From: JBJXHG01 sp046160865
Lineage (GTDB): Bacteria; Planctomycetota; UBA1135; GCA-002686595
NCBI GenBank assembly: GCA_046160865.1
Contig: JBJXHG010000004.1
Span: 1 to 64,000, forward strand
Direction of reading: 5' to 3'
Length of the DNA: 64,000 nt
Positions 1 to 9,323 of this stretch are shown here, in pieces. The first letter of the stretch is position 1. The number at the start of each line of letters is the position of its first letter. The notes beneath the pieces were generated by a model. It worked only from the letters and a program-made list of their open reading frames with translations, was not told the DNA's origin and ran no database searches. The position numbers and the translations under genes were made by a program.

Positions 1-1283
1 TAGGCCTTCTTGCGCAGCTTGAAGATCTTCTCTTCGGGCACCGTCGAGAGATTGATGTCCGTCTGATACGGCTCGTACGCGGACCAATCCGTGGGCAAGT
101 GGTACCCGGCTTCCTCGACTTGGCGAAAGAGCTCGGTGCCTTTGAACGGGATGACGCGGAAGAACGCCGCCGTGTGGAACGAGCTCTTCGACGCCCACGC
201 GATCGTCGCTTCCATCTCGTCCTCGGTCTCGGTCGGGAAGCCGAGCATGAACGCGCCGTGCACCATGACGCCTTGGTCCGCGATGAAGTCGACGATCTTC
301 TTCACCTTGTCGATCTTCAGATTCTTCTTCATCACCTTCTGCATGCGCGGCGACGCCGACTCGACGGCGACCATGCAGCGGTACATGCCGGCCTTCTTGA
401 GCAGCACGACGAGCTCCTCGTCGAGGATGTCGCCGCGGAAGCCATTCGGGAACGTCAGCGCGAGCTTGTACCCGCGATCGATGAGGCCCTGGGCGATCTT
501 CTTCGCGCGCTCTGCGCGGAAGTTGAAGATGTCGTCCATGAACACGAGCTCTTTGACGCCGTATTGCGTCACGAGCATGTCGATCTCGGCGAGCACGTGC
601 TCGGCCGAGCGCTCGCGAAACGTCTTGCCGTACGAGTTGTGGCAGTACGTGCAGCGCCACGGGCACGCGCGGCTCGAGAACATCGTCGCGAACTCGGGGT
701 GCGCGTAGATCACGCCGCCGCGCGGCACCTTGTGGTACTTCGCGTGATCGATGAGGTCCCACGCGGGGAACGGCAGCTCGTCGAGCTTCGACGGCGGCGG
801 TCGATCCGGGTTGTGCACGACCTCGCCGATCGCGTTGCGCCACGAGATGCCGGCGCACTCCGTCCAATCGGTGCGGCCTTCCGCGAGACCGGTGAGCACG
901 TCGGCGAACGTCTGCTCGCCCTCACCGCGCACGACGAAGTCGAACGCGGGATCGAGCAGCACGTCGGCCGCCGCGACACTCGGGTGCGGTCCGCCCGCGA
1001 TGACCACCGTGCTCGGCCGGCGGCGCTTCATCTCGCGCGCGACCTCGTGCATGCAGCCGGCCTCGTACGTCATCGCCGAGAGTCCGACCACGTCGGGCGC
1101 GAGCTTCTCGAGCGCGTCGCACGCCTGCACCGGCGTCCAGCCCTCGACCTTCATGTCGAGCACGTGCTGATCGGTGTGGCCGGCTTGCCGCGCCGCGGCC
1201 GCGATCATCATCACGCCGAGCGGATGCACGTGCGTGAACTGCGTGTAGGGGTGGTAGGTCTGGACGAGAGCGGTGCGCAGCAT
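1..1283 (-). CDS. B12-binding-domain radical SAM protein (C-terminus off the window)
   Basis: The frame reads from an ATG at 1283 and is still open at base 1, so the C-terminus is missing. The first ~150 residues look like a cobalamin-binding fold (ends in a GGPHPS turn near residues 97-102 and an RGEGE turn near 119-123). It is followed by the radical SAM cluster motif CPWRCTYC (Cys207, Cys211, Cys214), which binds the 4Fe-4S cluster that cleaves S-adenosylmethionine. Such proteins usually methylate or rearrange lipid or natural-product precursors; the substrate cannot be told from sequence. A second protein of the same architecture lies at 16230-17723. It diverges from the pentapeptide gene at 1339. 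Family is clear, function open. Confidence 0.85.
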   Translation of the reverse strand, partial: MLRTALVQTYHPYTQFTHVHPLGVMMIAAAARQAGHTDQHVLDMKVEGWTPVQACDALEKLAPDVVGLSAMTYEAGCMHEVAREMKRRRPSTVVIAGGPHPSVAAADVLLDPAFDFVVRGEGEQTFADVLTGLAEGRTDWTECAGISWRNAIGEVVHNPDRPPPSKLDELPFPAWDLIDHAKYHKVPRGGVIYAHPEFATMFSSRACPWRCTYCHNSYGKTFRERSAEHVLAEIDMLVTQYGVKELVFMDDIFNFRAERAKKIAQGLIDRGYKLALTFPNGFRGDILDEELVVLLKKAGMYRCMVAVESASPRMQKVMKKNLKIDKVKKIVDFIADQGVMVHGAFMLGFPTETEDEMEATIAWASKSSFHTAAFFRVIPFKGTELFRQVEEAGYHLPTDWSAYEPYQTDINLSTVPEEKIFKLRKKA

Positions 1284-1338
1284 GGTGTTCCCGGTCGATG
1301 GCGGCGTGTCGACGGGACGCCCATACTAGCCGAGCGTC

Positions 1339-3294
1339 GTGAGCGCGCGCAGTCCGCGCGCGCGTTGTTGTCGGTTATATAAGGATGGAACCATCACGAA
1401 CCCGATTCCGTCGCCTCCGACCGCTCTCGTCCGTCCGCGCGTGATCGATGCGCAGCGCAAGGGCGCCGGACCGTTGCTCCTCGAGGACGTGCTGCGCGAG
1501 CTGCTCCAGTCCGGCGCCGTGGGCGTCGTGCCGCTGTTCGGCGAGTTCGGCTCGGGCAAGAGCACCGCGCTGCTGGCGATGCGCGAGCGTTTCGTGGGCG
1601 AGGAGCGACTCGCGTTCGAGGAAGAGAACGCGCGTGGGTTGCCGAGCGATCCAGGGCTGCTCGTGTTGCGCGCCGTGGATGAGCGCGGACCGACGCGCGT
1701 CCGCGATACGCATGTCGAGATGGCGCCGTGGACGCGCGACGACTTGATCGAGTACTTGCTCGCCGCGCATCCGGATCGCTGCGCGTCGGTCGTCGCGCGC
1801 CTGCCGAACGTCGAGGTCTTCGACTTCTTCCGCGGTCTTCCCGGACTCTGGCGGCCCGTGCTCGACGAGATGGCGAGCGACGAGACGGTCGCCGTGACCG
1901 TCAAAGCGCTCCTGCACGTGCTCGCGCGCGAGTGGCCGGATCCGCGAACGTGGCGCACGTGTGCGGATGTCTCGGCACGCAGCGTCTTCGGCGAGATCGC
2001 TTGGCCGGACGCGCGCGAGCAGCACGGCGACGCCGACCCGTCCAAGTCGTCGTTCTTGCGCTACGAGCCCGTGCGGCTCGTGCTCGCGGTGACGCGCTTC
2101 TTCGAGCGCCTCGCGAACGACAAGGACACGAGCGTCCTCGCGAGCCGTGTGCCGCCGATCCTGCTCTCGCGGCTCGGCCAAGAGCTCGCGCGACACGACG
2201 AAGCGCGCGCGCTGACGGAATCCGCGCTCGCGGGAACGGATGCGACGCTTCACGCGACGGCGGCGAGCGTGCTCAACGCGTGCGACCGAACGGCGGTGAA
2301 GACCGCGCTCGCAAAGCTCGATTGGTCGCAGATCGAGAAGCTCGACCTCGGAGGTTCGCACCTCGACGACGTCGATCTCGGGGCGATCGTCGCGGGCAAT
2401 ATCGATCTCGCTCGCGCGAGCGTTGCCCGCGCGACCTTCGACGGTGCGCGGATCGACGATCTGTGGCTCGGCGACGCCGTGCTCGACGGCGCGAGCCTCC
2501 GAGGCTGCCGCATCGAAGCGTTCGTCGCGTGCGATGCAGCGGCGCGGGACGTTGACTTCACGCAGGCCGAGATCGCCGGCGCGCTGATGGGCCGGAGCAA
2601 GTTGAATCGAGCGCTTTTCGCACGCACGCAGCTTCCGAACGGCTCGCTCGAACACGCACAGCTGAACGACGCTCGATTTCTCGAGACCAACTTGCGCGAG
2701 ACCGACCTGACCGGCGCATCCGTCGACGGCGCGCTCTTCCGCGACGTCGACTTCCAAGGCGCGCAGCTCGACGGCGTCGATCTCCGCCGCTGCACGCTCG
2801 AGAGCACGAAGTTCGCGCACGCGTATCTGCGCGCCGCGCAACTCGACGGCGTGCAGCTGCCCGATGGAAGCGACTTCAGCGGCGCCGACTTCACGGGCGC
2901 GCACTTGACCGGTTGCCGCATGCAGCGCGCGAACCTGCGCGACGCGCGCTTGAACGACGCCGGTCTCGCCGACGTCGACTTCGAAGGCGCGGACCTGCGC
3001 GGTGCCGACTTCACGAACGCGAGCTTTCATCTCGGCTCGTCTAGAAGCGGCCTCGTCTTCGACCAAGTGCCGATGGAAGGCACGCGCACCGGCTACTACA
3101 CAGACGAGGCGCTCGAGCTCGCGCACAAAGCGCCCGAGGAGATCCGCAAGGCGAACTTGCGCGGCTGCGACCTGCGCGGCGCGACGATCGAGGCTTGCGA
3201 CTTCTACCTCATCGATCTGCGCGATGCGCAACTCGATCCGGCGCAGCTCGAGTACGTGCGCCGCTGCGGCGCGATCCTGCGACGCCGTGAATGA
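1339..3294 (+). CDS. P-loop NTPase / pentapeptide-repeat fusion protein
   Basis: The N-terminal ~300 residues carry a Walker A loop, GEFGSGKST, near residue 67, in a KAP- or STAND-like context. The C-terminal ~320 residues are a long run of pentapeptide repeats (A(D/N)LxG type), forming a right-handed quadrilateral beta-helix from about residue 330 to the end. I see no signal peptide, so it is probably cytoplasmic. Start is uncertain: GTG 1339 gives 651 aa, but an AT-rich TATATAAG at 1376-1383 looks like a -10 element, which would favour GTG 1441, placing the P-loop at about residue 33. The next gene follows 64 bp later in the same direction. Function unknown; pentapeptide helices often mimic DNA or serve as protein scaffolds. 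Confidence 0.8.
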   Translation: MSARSPRARCCRLYKDGTITNPIPSPPTALVRPRVIDAQRKGAGPLLLEDVLRELLQSGAVGVVPLFGEFGSGKSTALLAMRERFVGEERLAFEEENARGLPSDPGLLVLRAVDERGPTRVRDTHVEMAPWTRDDLIEYLLAAHPDRCASVVARLPNVEVFDFFRGLPGLWRPVLDEMASDETVAVTVKALLHVLAREWPDPRTWRTCADVSARSVFGEIAWPDAREQHGDADPSKSSFLRYEPVRLVLAVTRFFERLANDKDTSVLASRVPPILLSRLGQELARHDEARALTESALAGTDATLHATAASVLNACDRTAVKTALAKLDWSQIEKLDLGGSHLDDVDLGAIVAGNIDLARASVARATFDGARIDDLWLGDAVLDGASLRGCRIEAFVACDAAARDVDFTQAEIAGALMGRSKLNRALFARTQLPNGSLEHAQLNDARFLETNLRETDLTGASVDGALFRDVDFQGAQLDGVDLRRCTLESTKFAHAYLRAAQLDGVQLPDGSDFSGADFTGAHLTGCRMQRANLRDARLNDAGLADVDFEGADLRGADFTNASFHLGSSRSGLVFDQVPMEGTRTGYYTDEALELAHKAPEEIRKANLRGCDLRGATIEACDFYLIDLRDAQLDPAQLEYVRRCGAILRRRE

Positions 3295-3308
3295 CGTACG
3301 GCGCACCG

Positions 3309-3339
3309 TTGCACGGACCGAGGGGCGAGCGGGTATCCT
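3309..3339 (+). promoter_or_regulatory. Candidate sigma70-type promoter
   Basis: TTGCAC at 3309-3314 and TATCCT at 3334-3339 are separated by 19 bp, 20 bp ahead of the ATG of the membrane-protein gene at 3359. Spacing is slightly long and the match is by eye, so this is tentative. It would drive the three coupled genes 3359-6128 separately from the pentapeptide gene. Confidence 0.3.
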
Positions 3340-3358
3340 CGCGGAAACTGCCGCCGCC

Positions 3359-3853
3359 ATGACTCGCTCGCACGACGACCTCCTGCAGCCGACGCTCGCG
3401 CCCGATTTCGACGTGCGTCGCTTCCAGCGTCCGTGGACGCCGACGAGCATCGTGTGGGTCGCCTTTCTCGGCGGTCCACTCGCAGCCGGTCTCGTGTTCG
3501 GCCTCAACTATCGCCGGCTCGCGCGGCCGTCAGCGGCGCGCATCGCGTGGATCGCGACACCTCCGTTCGCGCTGCTCGTTGCGTTCGGAATCGCGCTCGC
3601 GTACCGCGCCGGATGGCTCGACGTGAACGACGCGACGCACGCGCGCATCGCGCGGCTCTTCGTCCAGTTCCTTTCGATCGGCGCCGGATGGCTCGTCGCG
3701 CGCGATCAAGAGCAAGCGTTCCGCGCGTACTCGCGAGCCGACCTGCCCGTCGCTTCGCTTTGGTTGCCCGGCCTCGGCGCGGTGCTGCTCGGGAGCTTCG
3801 CGTACAGTGCGCTCTTGCGCTTCGCGCTCGGGGCGCTCGGAGTCGGGCCATGA
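3359..3853 (+). CDS. Small integral membrane protein, unknown function
   Basis: A 164-aa protein from ATG 3359. Hydrophobic segments lie at about residues 27-48, 60-82, 96-115 and 134-158, so three to four membrane passes are likely; Arg-rich loops between them suggest orientation by the positive-inside rule. No enzymatic motif is visible. Its stop overlaps the next start (ATGA at 3850-3853), so it is translationally coupled to the TPR membrane protein and, through that, to the AAA ATPase. The three probably work together, perhaps in a membrane-quality-control or secretion-like role, but that is inference. I chose ATG 3359 because the longer upstream frame runs into the preceding gene with implausible Arg-rich composition. 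Confidence 0.75.
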   Translation: MTRSHDDLLQPTLAPDFDVRRFQRPWTPTSIVWVAFLGGPLAAGLVFGLNYRRLARPSAARIAWIATPPFALLVAFGIALAYRAGWLDVNDATHARIARLFVQFLSIGAGWLVARDQEQAFRAYSRADLPVASLWLPGLGAVLLGSFAYSALLRFALGALGVGP

Positions 3854-4809
3854 GCCGAATCGACGAGCAATCCGGCGACGAGCGTTCGGACGCGACCGCG
3901 CACGAGACGCGCGCGCGGAGTCCGGTCGAGATCGCGCTCGAGAAGGCGCGCCACTACATCGACGTCGATCGGTACGAGCTCGCCGAGCAAGCGCTGTCGC
4001 GCGCGCTCGCGGCAGCGCCGGGCGATCCGCGCTTGCACCTCGAGCTCGGCCGCAGCCGCATGTGCCAGAAGCGCTTCGACGAGGCGGACGAGAGCTTCGG
4101 CCGTGCGCTCGCGTTGCGGCCCGAGTGGGCCCTCCCGCTCGGCTTGCGCGCGGTCATCCGCTGCGAGCAAGGCCGCTACGCCGACGCCGAACGCGACTTG
4201 CTCGACGCGCTGCGCATCGAGCCCGAGTGGTCGTTCCTGTACGAGCACTACGGGCTCTTGATGTTCCGGACGGGACACTTCGCCAAGGCCGAGAAGCTCC
4301 TCCTGAAGGCGCTCGAGCTCGACCCCGAGAACACCGGCGCGCACAGCAAGCTCTCGCTCTTGAAGTCGGAGCGCAGCCAGACCTCCGCCGCGCAGGCGCA
4401 CGCCGCGCAAGGGTTGCGCCTGGCGCCGGAGGAGGAGATCAACCACGTGGCGCTCGGCATCGCGATGTATCAGCGCGGGCGCCCGTTCGCGGCGCGCGCG
4501 CACCTGCGCGAAGCGCTGCGGCTCGACCCGAGCAACGCTGGCGTTCGAGAAGTCTGGCTCGATGCGGATCGGGCGTGTCGGCTCGTGTACTTGCCGATGT
4601 ACTACTGGTCGCGCGTGCTCGTGCGCGTGCCAGGCCAGCAGTTCACCGTGTGGGGGCTGTTCGTCGTGCTCAGCGTCGTGCACACGTCGCTCGGGATTCC
4701 GACCGCGGTATTCGGCTCGATCGCGATCGCGTACCTCGCGTTCTGCATCTACACGTGGCTCGCCGATCCGTTGGTGAAGCTGTGGGTGCGCATGGTGCCG
4801 CCGAAATGA
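3850..4809 (+). CDS. TPR-repeat protein with C-terminal membrane anchor
   Basis: A 319-aa protein. Residues ~20-235 are five to six tetratricopeptide repeats (alternating A, G, Y and P positions such as 'GDPRLHLELGRSRMCQKRFD'). Residues ~250-310 form two or three hydrophobic segments anchoring it in the membrane. TPRs bind partner proteins. The start ATG 3850 overlaps the stop of the preceding membrane protein, and its own stop overlaps the ATG of the AAA ATPase (ATGA at 4806-4809). This suggests a TPR adaptor linking an ATPase to a membrane site. No catalytic motif is seen. Confidence 0.8.
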   Translation: MSRIDEQSGDERSDATAHETRARSPVEIALEKARHYIDVDRYELAEQALSRALAAAPGDPRLHLELGRSRMCQKRFDEADESFGRALALRPEWALPLGLRAVIRCEQGRYADAERDLLDALRIEPEWSFLYEHYGLLMFRTGHFAKAEKLLLKALELDPENTGAHSKLSLLKSERSQTSAAQAHAAQGLRLAPEEEINHVALGIAMYQRGRPFAARAHLREALRLDPSNAGVREVWLDADRACRLVYLPMYYWSRVLVRVPGQQFTVWGLFVVLSVVHTSLGIPTAVFGSIAIAYLAFCIYTWLADPLVKLWVRMVPPK

Positions 4810-6128
4810 CCGACGATCCGCTGATCTCGGCGATCGCGCAAGCGCTCGAGCGCGATCCGCGCAACGGCACGCTATGGATCCACTACGCTTCGTTGCTCGT
4901 CGCGGCGGGGCGCACGGCCGACGCGCTCGCGGGGCTGCGCACGGCAGCCGAGATTCCGGCCGTGCGCACGGAAGCGCTGCGCAAGCTCGTGCCGATGTTG
5001 CGCGAGGCGGGAGAGCTCTCCGAGGCGTTGATCCGCGCCGAAGCACACCTCGAGCAGCACGAAGACGTCGAGCTGCGTGCCGAGCTCGCGCGCATCCACG
5101 CCGCGCGCGGCTCCGAGCCCGCACCTCGCGCAGCCGAGCGCGAGCCCGAGCGCCGGCCGGTGCCACGCGACGAGCGACCGGCAGAGAAGACACCTGCGCT
5201 GCGAGAGACCGCGCCGGCGCGCGCGAGTGCCGACGAGTGGGCGAGCCAATTCGACTGGAGCGATCTCGTCGTGACGTTCCAGGACGTCGCCGGGCTCGAC
5301 GAGGTCAAGCGCCAGATCCGATTGCGCATCATCGCGCCGTTCCAGAACCCCGGCATCTACGACGCGTTCGCGCGCAAAGGCGGCGGGGGACTTTTGCTGT
5401 ACGGTCCGCCGGGATGCGGCAAGACGTTCATCGCGCGCGCGACGGCGGGTGAGCTCGGTGCGCGCTTCGTGTCCGTGTCGATCCACGACGTGCTCGACAA
5501 GTACTGGGGCGAGAGCGAGAAGCTCGTGCACGCGCTGTTCGAGCACGCGCGCCGCAATCGTCCGACCGTGCTGTTCTTCGACGAGTTCGACGCGCTCGGC
5601 TCCACGCGCGGCCGCAGTGAATCGCAGTTCTGGAAGACGGTGGTGGACCAGCTCCTGCAAGAGATGGACGGCGTGCGCGGCGGCAACCGCGACGTGCTGC
5701 TGCTCGCGGCGACGAACGTTCCCTGGAACGTCGACGCGGCGTTCCGCCGTCCCGGACGATTCGATCGCGTCCTGTTCGTCACGCCGCCCGATGAGCCCGC
5801 GCGGCGCGCGATCCTCGAGCGCCACCTGAAGAACGTGCCCGGCGGAACGGACCTCGCGCTGCACGCGATCTCGAAGCAGGCCGAGCTCTACTCGGGCGCC
5901 GACTTGCGCGCACTGTGCGAGCGCGCGGCCGAGACCGCGCTCGAGAAGTCGCTCGAGAGCGGGCGCGTGCACGCCGTCACGCAGCGCGATCTCGAACGTG
6001 CTCTGGAAGGCACGCGCAGCACCGTGCTCGAGTGGCTGTCGACCGCGAAGAACTACGCGCGCTACGCGAACGAAGGTGGGCAGTACGACGAGCTCGCCGC
6101 GTTCTTGAAGCACGCCAAGCAGTGGTAG
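4806..6128 (+). CDS. AAA+ ATPase (Cdc48/FtsH-type module) with N-terminal TPR-like region
   Basis: A 440-aa protein. Residues 1-100 are helical repeats like the upstream TPR protein; residues 100-145 are a charged, Pro/Glu-rich linker. The AAA domain starts near residue 150, with Walker A GPPGCGKT at 200-207, Walker B LFFDEFDAL near 256-264, a sensor-1 ATN near 302, and the classical AAA second-region motif FRRPGRFDR near 313-321. No zinc-protease motif follows, so it is not a full FtsH; it probably remodels proteins using ATP. Start at ATG 4806 overlaps the upstream stop. A GC palindrome at 6128-6143 ends the unit. Confidence 0.88.
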   Translation: MTDDPLISAIAQALERDPRNGTLWIHYASLLVAAGRTADALAGLRTAAEIPAVRTEALRKLVPMLREAGELSEALIRAEAHLEQHEDVELRAELARIHAARGSEPAPRAAEREPERRPVPRDERPAEKTPALRETAPARASADEWASQFDWSDLVVTFQDVAGLDEVKRQIRLRIIAPFQNPGIYDAFARKGGGGLLLYGPPGCGKTFIARATAGELGARFVSVSIHDVLDKYWGESEKLVHALFEHARRNRPTVLFFDEFDALGSTRGRSESQFWKTVVDQLLQEMDGVRGGNRDVLLLAATNVPWNVDAAFRRPGRFDRVLFVTPPDEPARRAILERHLKNVPGGTDLALHAISKQAELYSGADLRALCERAAETALEKSLESGRVHAVTQRDLERALEGTRSTVLEWLSTAKNYARYANEGGQYDELAAFLKHAKQW

Positions 6129-6143
6129 GAGCGCGCGCGCTCC
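6128..6143. terminator. Perfect GC palindrome between convergent genes
   Basis: GGAGCGCGCGCGCTCC is a perfect 16-base palindrome. It begins on the last base of the AAA-gene stop codon and ends 6 bp before the stop of the opposing kinase gene. It could form a stem in either transcript and act as a bidirectional terminator, though no T-tract follows. Confidence 0.45.
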
Positions 6144-6149
6144 GCGCGG

Positions 6150-9100
6150 TCACTGCGCCGCCGCGCGCCAGCGCTCGGCTTCCGCGCCGTCGTCGAGCGC
6201 GGTGTACAAGTCCGCGAGCGCGCGCGCGACGCGCGCGGCGTCTTTCGGCGTAGTCCACGCCTTGTAGCTCTCGAGCAGCAACGGCTCGGCCTCGTCGTAG
6301 CGCTGCAGCGCGAGCATGCAAGCGCCGAGCGAGCCGGCCGCGCGCGCGAAGCGAGCGCCTTTCAGCGCCGGCGAAGTAGTGCGTGCTGCGTAACTCTCGC
6401 GCAGGAACGGCTCCGCTTCCGTCGCGCGCGCCGCATCGAGCAGTGCATCGCCGAGCTCGACCAGCGTGCCGAGCGTCGACGTGTGTTGTGCCGGCAGCTT
6501 CACCCGCTGCGCGTCGAGTGCCGCGCGCAGGAGCTCGATCGCTTCGTCGTTCTTCGGCACGCGGCGCAGGACGCGCGCGAGGTTGTAGCGCATCAAGGCG
6601 AGCGTCGGGTGATCGCCGTCGAGTGCGGTCGACGCGATCTCGACGGCGGCGCGCAAGCTCGATTCGGCGACGTCGAGCTCTTCGCGGTCGAGCGCGAACG
6701 TGCCGATGTTCGAGTGGGCGATGGCGACGTTGAGGCCCTGTTGACCTTCGGCCTGCTCGTAGCGCTCGAGCGCCTCGCGGTAGAGCCGTTCTGCCGCGTC
6801 GTAATCCTGCACCGAATGCCGTAGCTGCGCGCACAAGCTGATCGACTGCGCGAGCTGACGCGCACCCGTCTGTCCCGCGCGCCGGTGTTCCAGCGACTTG
6901 TCCGCGGCCGTGCTCGCGGCGGCGAACTCGTTCACGCCGCGCTTCGCGAGCGCGAGCTCGAAGTACGCGTCACCGAGGTCGGCGTCCGGCCGTCCCGCGA
7001 AGCTCTCGAAGAGCGCGATCGCTCGCTCGAGCTCCGTCACCGATTCGGCCTGACGTCCGAGCGCGGTGAGAACGCGCGCCAGCTTCACGCGCGCCGTGGC
7101 CGCGAAGCTGTCCACGCCCTGACCCAGTCGCTCGCGCATCGCGAGTGACTCGCGGACCCAGGTCTCCGCTCGGGCGTAGTCCGCCAGATCCATCGCGGTC
7201 GCGCTCATCAGCGACAGCGTGTTCGCGATGTCGGGATGATCGCCCGGCAACAGCTTGCGCTCGAGCGCGAGCACGGCTTCGAGCTCTGCCAGCGCTTCCT
7301 TCGGACGGCCTTCGGTGCGCGTCAGGCTCGCGAGCATCGCGCGCACGCGTGCGACGTCGGGGTGCGTGTCGCCTTCGACCGCGCGGTACAGCGCGAGCGC
7401 GCGCTCGTAGCTGGCGCGGGCTTGCGGGTACAGCTCCCGCTTCTTGTGGAGTGACGCGCGATCGGTGAGCAACGTCGCGAGCGTGTTGCCCTCGTTCTGC
7501 ATTTCGGGCGGTCGCGCTTCGGCGAGACGCAGCGCCTCGTCGTACGACGTCTCCGCTGCCGCGAGCTCGCCCATCACGTCTTGGGTCTGGCCGAGCCGAG
7601 TCAGTGCCGAGATGAGGTTCGGCGCGTCACCCCGGCGGCGGTAGAGGTCCACGACCTCGTGCTGCAGCGCGAGCGCTTCGGGGCCGCGCTCCAGCTCGCG
7701 CAGAATCGTGGCGAGGTTGATCTGCGCTCCGAGCGTCTCGTCCGCGTCGGCACCGAGGCGCTCGCGCCGCACGGTCCACGCGCTGCGGAAGTAGTGCTCG
7801 GCCTGCTCGAAGCGGCCGAGGTGGTACTCGATCTGGCCGAGCGTGTCGTGCAAGCGCGCTTTCACGAGCGGCTGGTCCTCGAACGCGTCGTCGACGTGCG
7901 TGCGCGCGTTCTCGAGCACCTCGGCGAGCGTGATCGTGCGGCCCTTCGCCGTGGCCGGATCCGACGCGCCGAGCATGTCGTTCACGAGGAACCGGTTGAC
8001 GGCCTCCGCTTCGGCGGCCGCGGCGTGCGCTTCTTCGCGCGCCTTGTTCGCGAGATCGCGCGCCGCGGTGGCTTCGTCGCGCGCGCGGGTCGCCTCCTCC
8101 GCGCGCAGGCGTGCTTCCTCGCTCTTGTCGCGCGCGAGTGCCTCGCTGTGACGCGCTTCGACGTAACCCATCGCGGTGCCGATCAAGCCGATGATGAGCG
8201 CGACGAACACGGCTGCGATCCCGCCGACGAGCACCTTGTTGCGCACGGCGAACTTGCGCAGCTGATAGACCGCGCTCGGCGGGCGCGCGACGATCGGCTC
8301 GTCGCGCAAGTAGCGCCGCACGTCGGCCGCGAGCTCCGCGGCGCTCGGGTAGCGGCGCGCCGGATCCTTCTCCATCGCCTTGGCGAGGATCGTCTCGACG
8401 TCGCCGCGCAACGCGCGGTCGAGCGAGCTGAGCGGCGTCGCTTCCTCCTCTTGGATCACGCGCAGCGCTTCGAGCTGCGGCATGCCGCGGAAGTCGTGCG
8501 GCAAGCGTCCCGAGACGAGCTCGTATCCGATCACGCCGAGCGCGTAGACGTCGCTGCGCGCATCGATGCGCGAAGAGTCGCCCGTGACTTGCTCCGGGCT
8601 CATGTACTGGACGGTGCCGAGCAGGCGGCCCATTTCGGTCTGCACGGTGATCGCCGGCAGATCGGACTCCGCGATGCGCGCGAGGCCGAAGTCGAGGATC
8701 TTCGGCTGCCCGGCGTGAGCGAGCTCGTCCGTCACACCACCGAGCGACGACGTCGACATCGAGGTCGATTCCTGGGCGACGACGAGGATGTTGCCGGGCT
8801 TCAAGTCGCGATGGACGACGCCTTTCTGGTGCGCGTGCTGCACCGCGTCGCACACGCGCGCGAGGAGCTCGAGGCGCTGGCGCAGGTTGAGCCCCGCTTC
8901 GCGCGCGAAGGCCGTCAGCGGCAGCCCGCTCACGAGCTCCATCGCGAAGTACGACAAGAGCTCGCCGTCGCCGAACAAGTCGGCCGTGCCCGCTTGGTAG
9001 ATCTGCGCGATGCCGGGATGCTGCAAGAGCCCGAGCACGTGCGACTCGCGCTCGAAGCGCCGGCGCATCTCCGGCGTCATGCGCTCGGCGCGCACGATCT

Positions 9101-9257
9101 TCAGCGCGACGCGGCGGCGCGGATTGTCCTGCTCGGCTTCGAAGACGGTGCCCATGCCGCCTTCGCCGAGCTTGCGCAGGATGCGGTACTCGAGGGCGCG
9201 GTGCGGGGCGGGGTCGTCGGGGCTCTGGCCCGAGCGCGGATCGGTAGAGAGAGTCAC
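6150..9257 (-). CDS. Ser/Thr protein kinase with transmembrane segment and long TPR tail
   Basis: A 1035-aa Hanks-type kinase. The glycine loop GEGGMG is at 31-36, catalytic Lys at about 53 (VALKIV), HRDLKPGN at 149-156, DFG at 189-191 and SPEQ at 220-223; all key residues are present, so it should be active. A membrane helix at ~342-365 is followed by an Ala/Arg/Glu-rich coiled coil (370-430) and then about 600 residues of TPRs. This kinase-TM-TPR layout is common in planctomycetes and myxobacteria and is thought to sense or scaffold signalling partners. It lies downstream of, and in the same direction as, the PAP2 phosphatase gene, but a hairpin at 9285-9323 separates the two. Confidence 0.93.
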   Translation of the reverse strand: MTLSTDPRSGQSPDDPAPHRALEYRILRKLGEGGMGTVFEAEQDNPRRRVALKIVRAERMTPEMRRRFERESHVLGLLQHPGIAQIYQAGTADLFGDGELLSYFAMELVSGLPLTAFAREAGLNLRQRLELLARVCDAVQHAHQKGVVHRDLKPGNILVVAQESTSMSTSSLGGVTDELAHAGQPKILDFGLARIAESDLPAITVQTEMGRLLGTVQYMSPEQVTGDSSRIDARSDVYALGVIGYELVSGRLPHDFRGMPQLEALRVIQEEEATPLSSLDRALRGDVETILAKAMEKDPARRYPSAAELAADVRRYLRDEPIVARPPSAVYQLRKFAVRNKVLVGGIAAVFVALIIGLIGTAMGYVEARHSEALARDKSEEARLRAEEATRARDEATAARDLANKAREEAHAAAAEAEAVNRFLVNDMLGASDPATAKGRTITLAEVLENARTHVDDAFEDQPLVKARLHDTLGQIEYHLGRFEQAEHYFRSAWTVRRERLGADADETLGAQINLATILRELERGPEALALQHEVVDLYRRRGDAPNLISALTRLGQTQDVMGELAAAETSYDEALRLAEARPPEMQNEGNTLATLLTDRASLHKKRELYPQARASYERALALYRAVEGDTHPDVARVRAMLASLTRTEGRPKEALAELEAVLALERKLLPGDHPDIANTLSLMSATAMDLADYARAETWVRESLAMRERLGQGVDSFAATARVKLARVLTALGRQAESVTELERAIALFESFAGRPDADLGDAYFELALAKRGVNEFAAASTAADKSLEHRRAGQTGARQLAQSISLCAQLRHSVQDYDAAERLYREALERYEQAEGQQGLNVAIAHSNIGTFALDREELDVAESSLRAAVEIASTALDGDHPTLALMRYNLARVLRRVPKNDEAIELLRAALDAQRVKLPAQHTSTLGTLVELGDALLDAARATEAEPFLRESYAARTTSPALKGARFARAAGSLGACMLALQRYDEAEPLLLESYKAWTTPKDAARVARALADLYTALDDGAEAERWRAAAQ

Positions 9258-9284
9258 AGCGACATGCTAAGGCGCGCTGCGCCG

Positions 9285-9323
9285 AGCGCGTAGCGCTGCG
9301 CGCGGCAGACCGCGCTACGCGCT
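9285..9323 (-). terminator. Hairpin spanning the PAP2 stop codon
   Basis: AGCGCGTAGCG (9285-9295) is the perfect reverse complement of CGCTACGCGCT (9313-9323), an 11-bp stem with a 17-base loop. The right arm contains the stop codon of the PAP2 gene, so a stem would form at the 3' end of that message, ahead of the kinase gene. Confidence 0.45.

Noticed and set aside
751..1170. Long + strand frames antisense to the radical SAM gene
   Set aside because: Arg/Ser-rich translation, no family pattern; the minus frame carries the radical SAM motif. Same for many long frames opposite real genes in this GC-rich DNA.
1375..3507. 710-aa minus frame opposite the pentapeptide gene
   Set aside because: It mirrors the repeats of the plus-strand gene, is very Arg/Glu-rich and has no motif; a shadow of the P-loop/pentapeptide frame.
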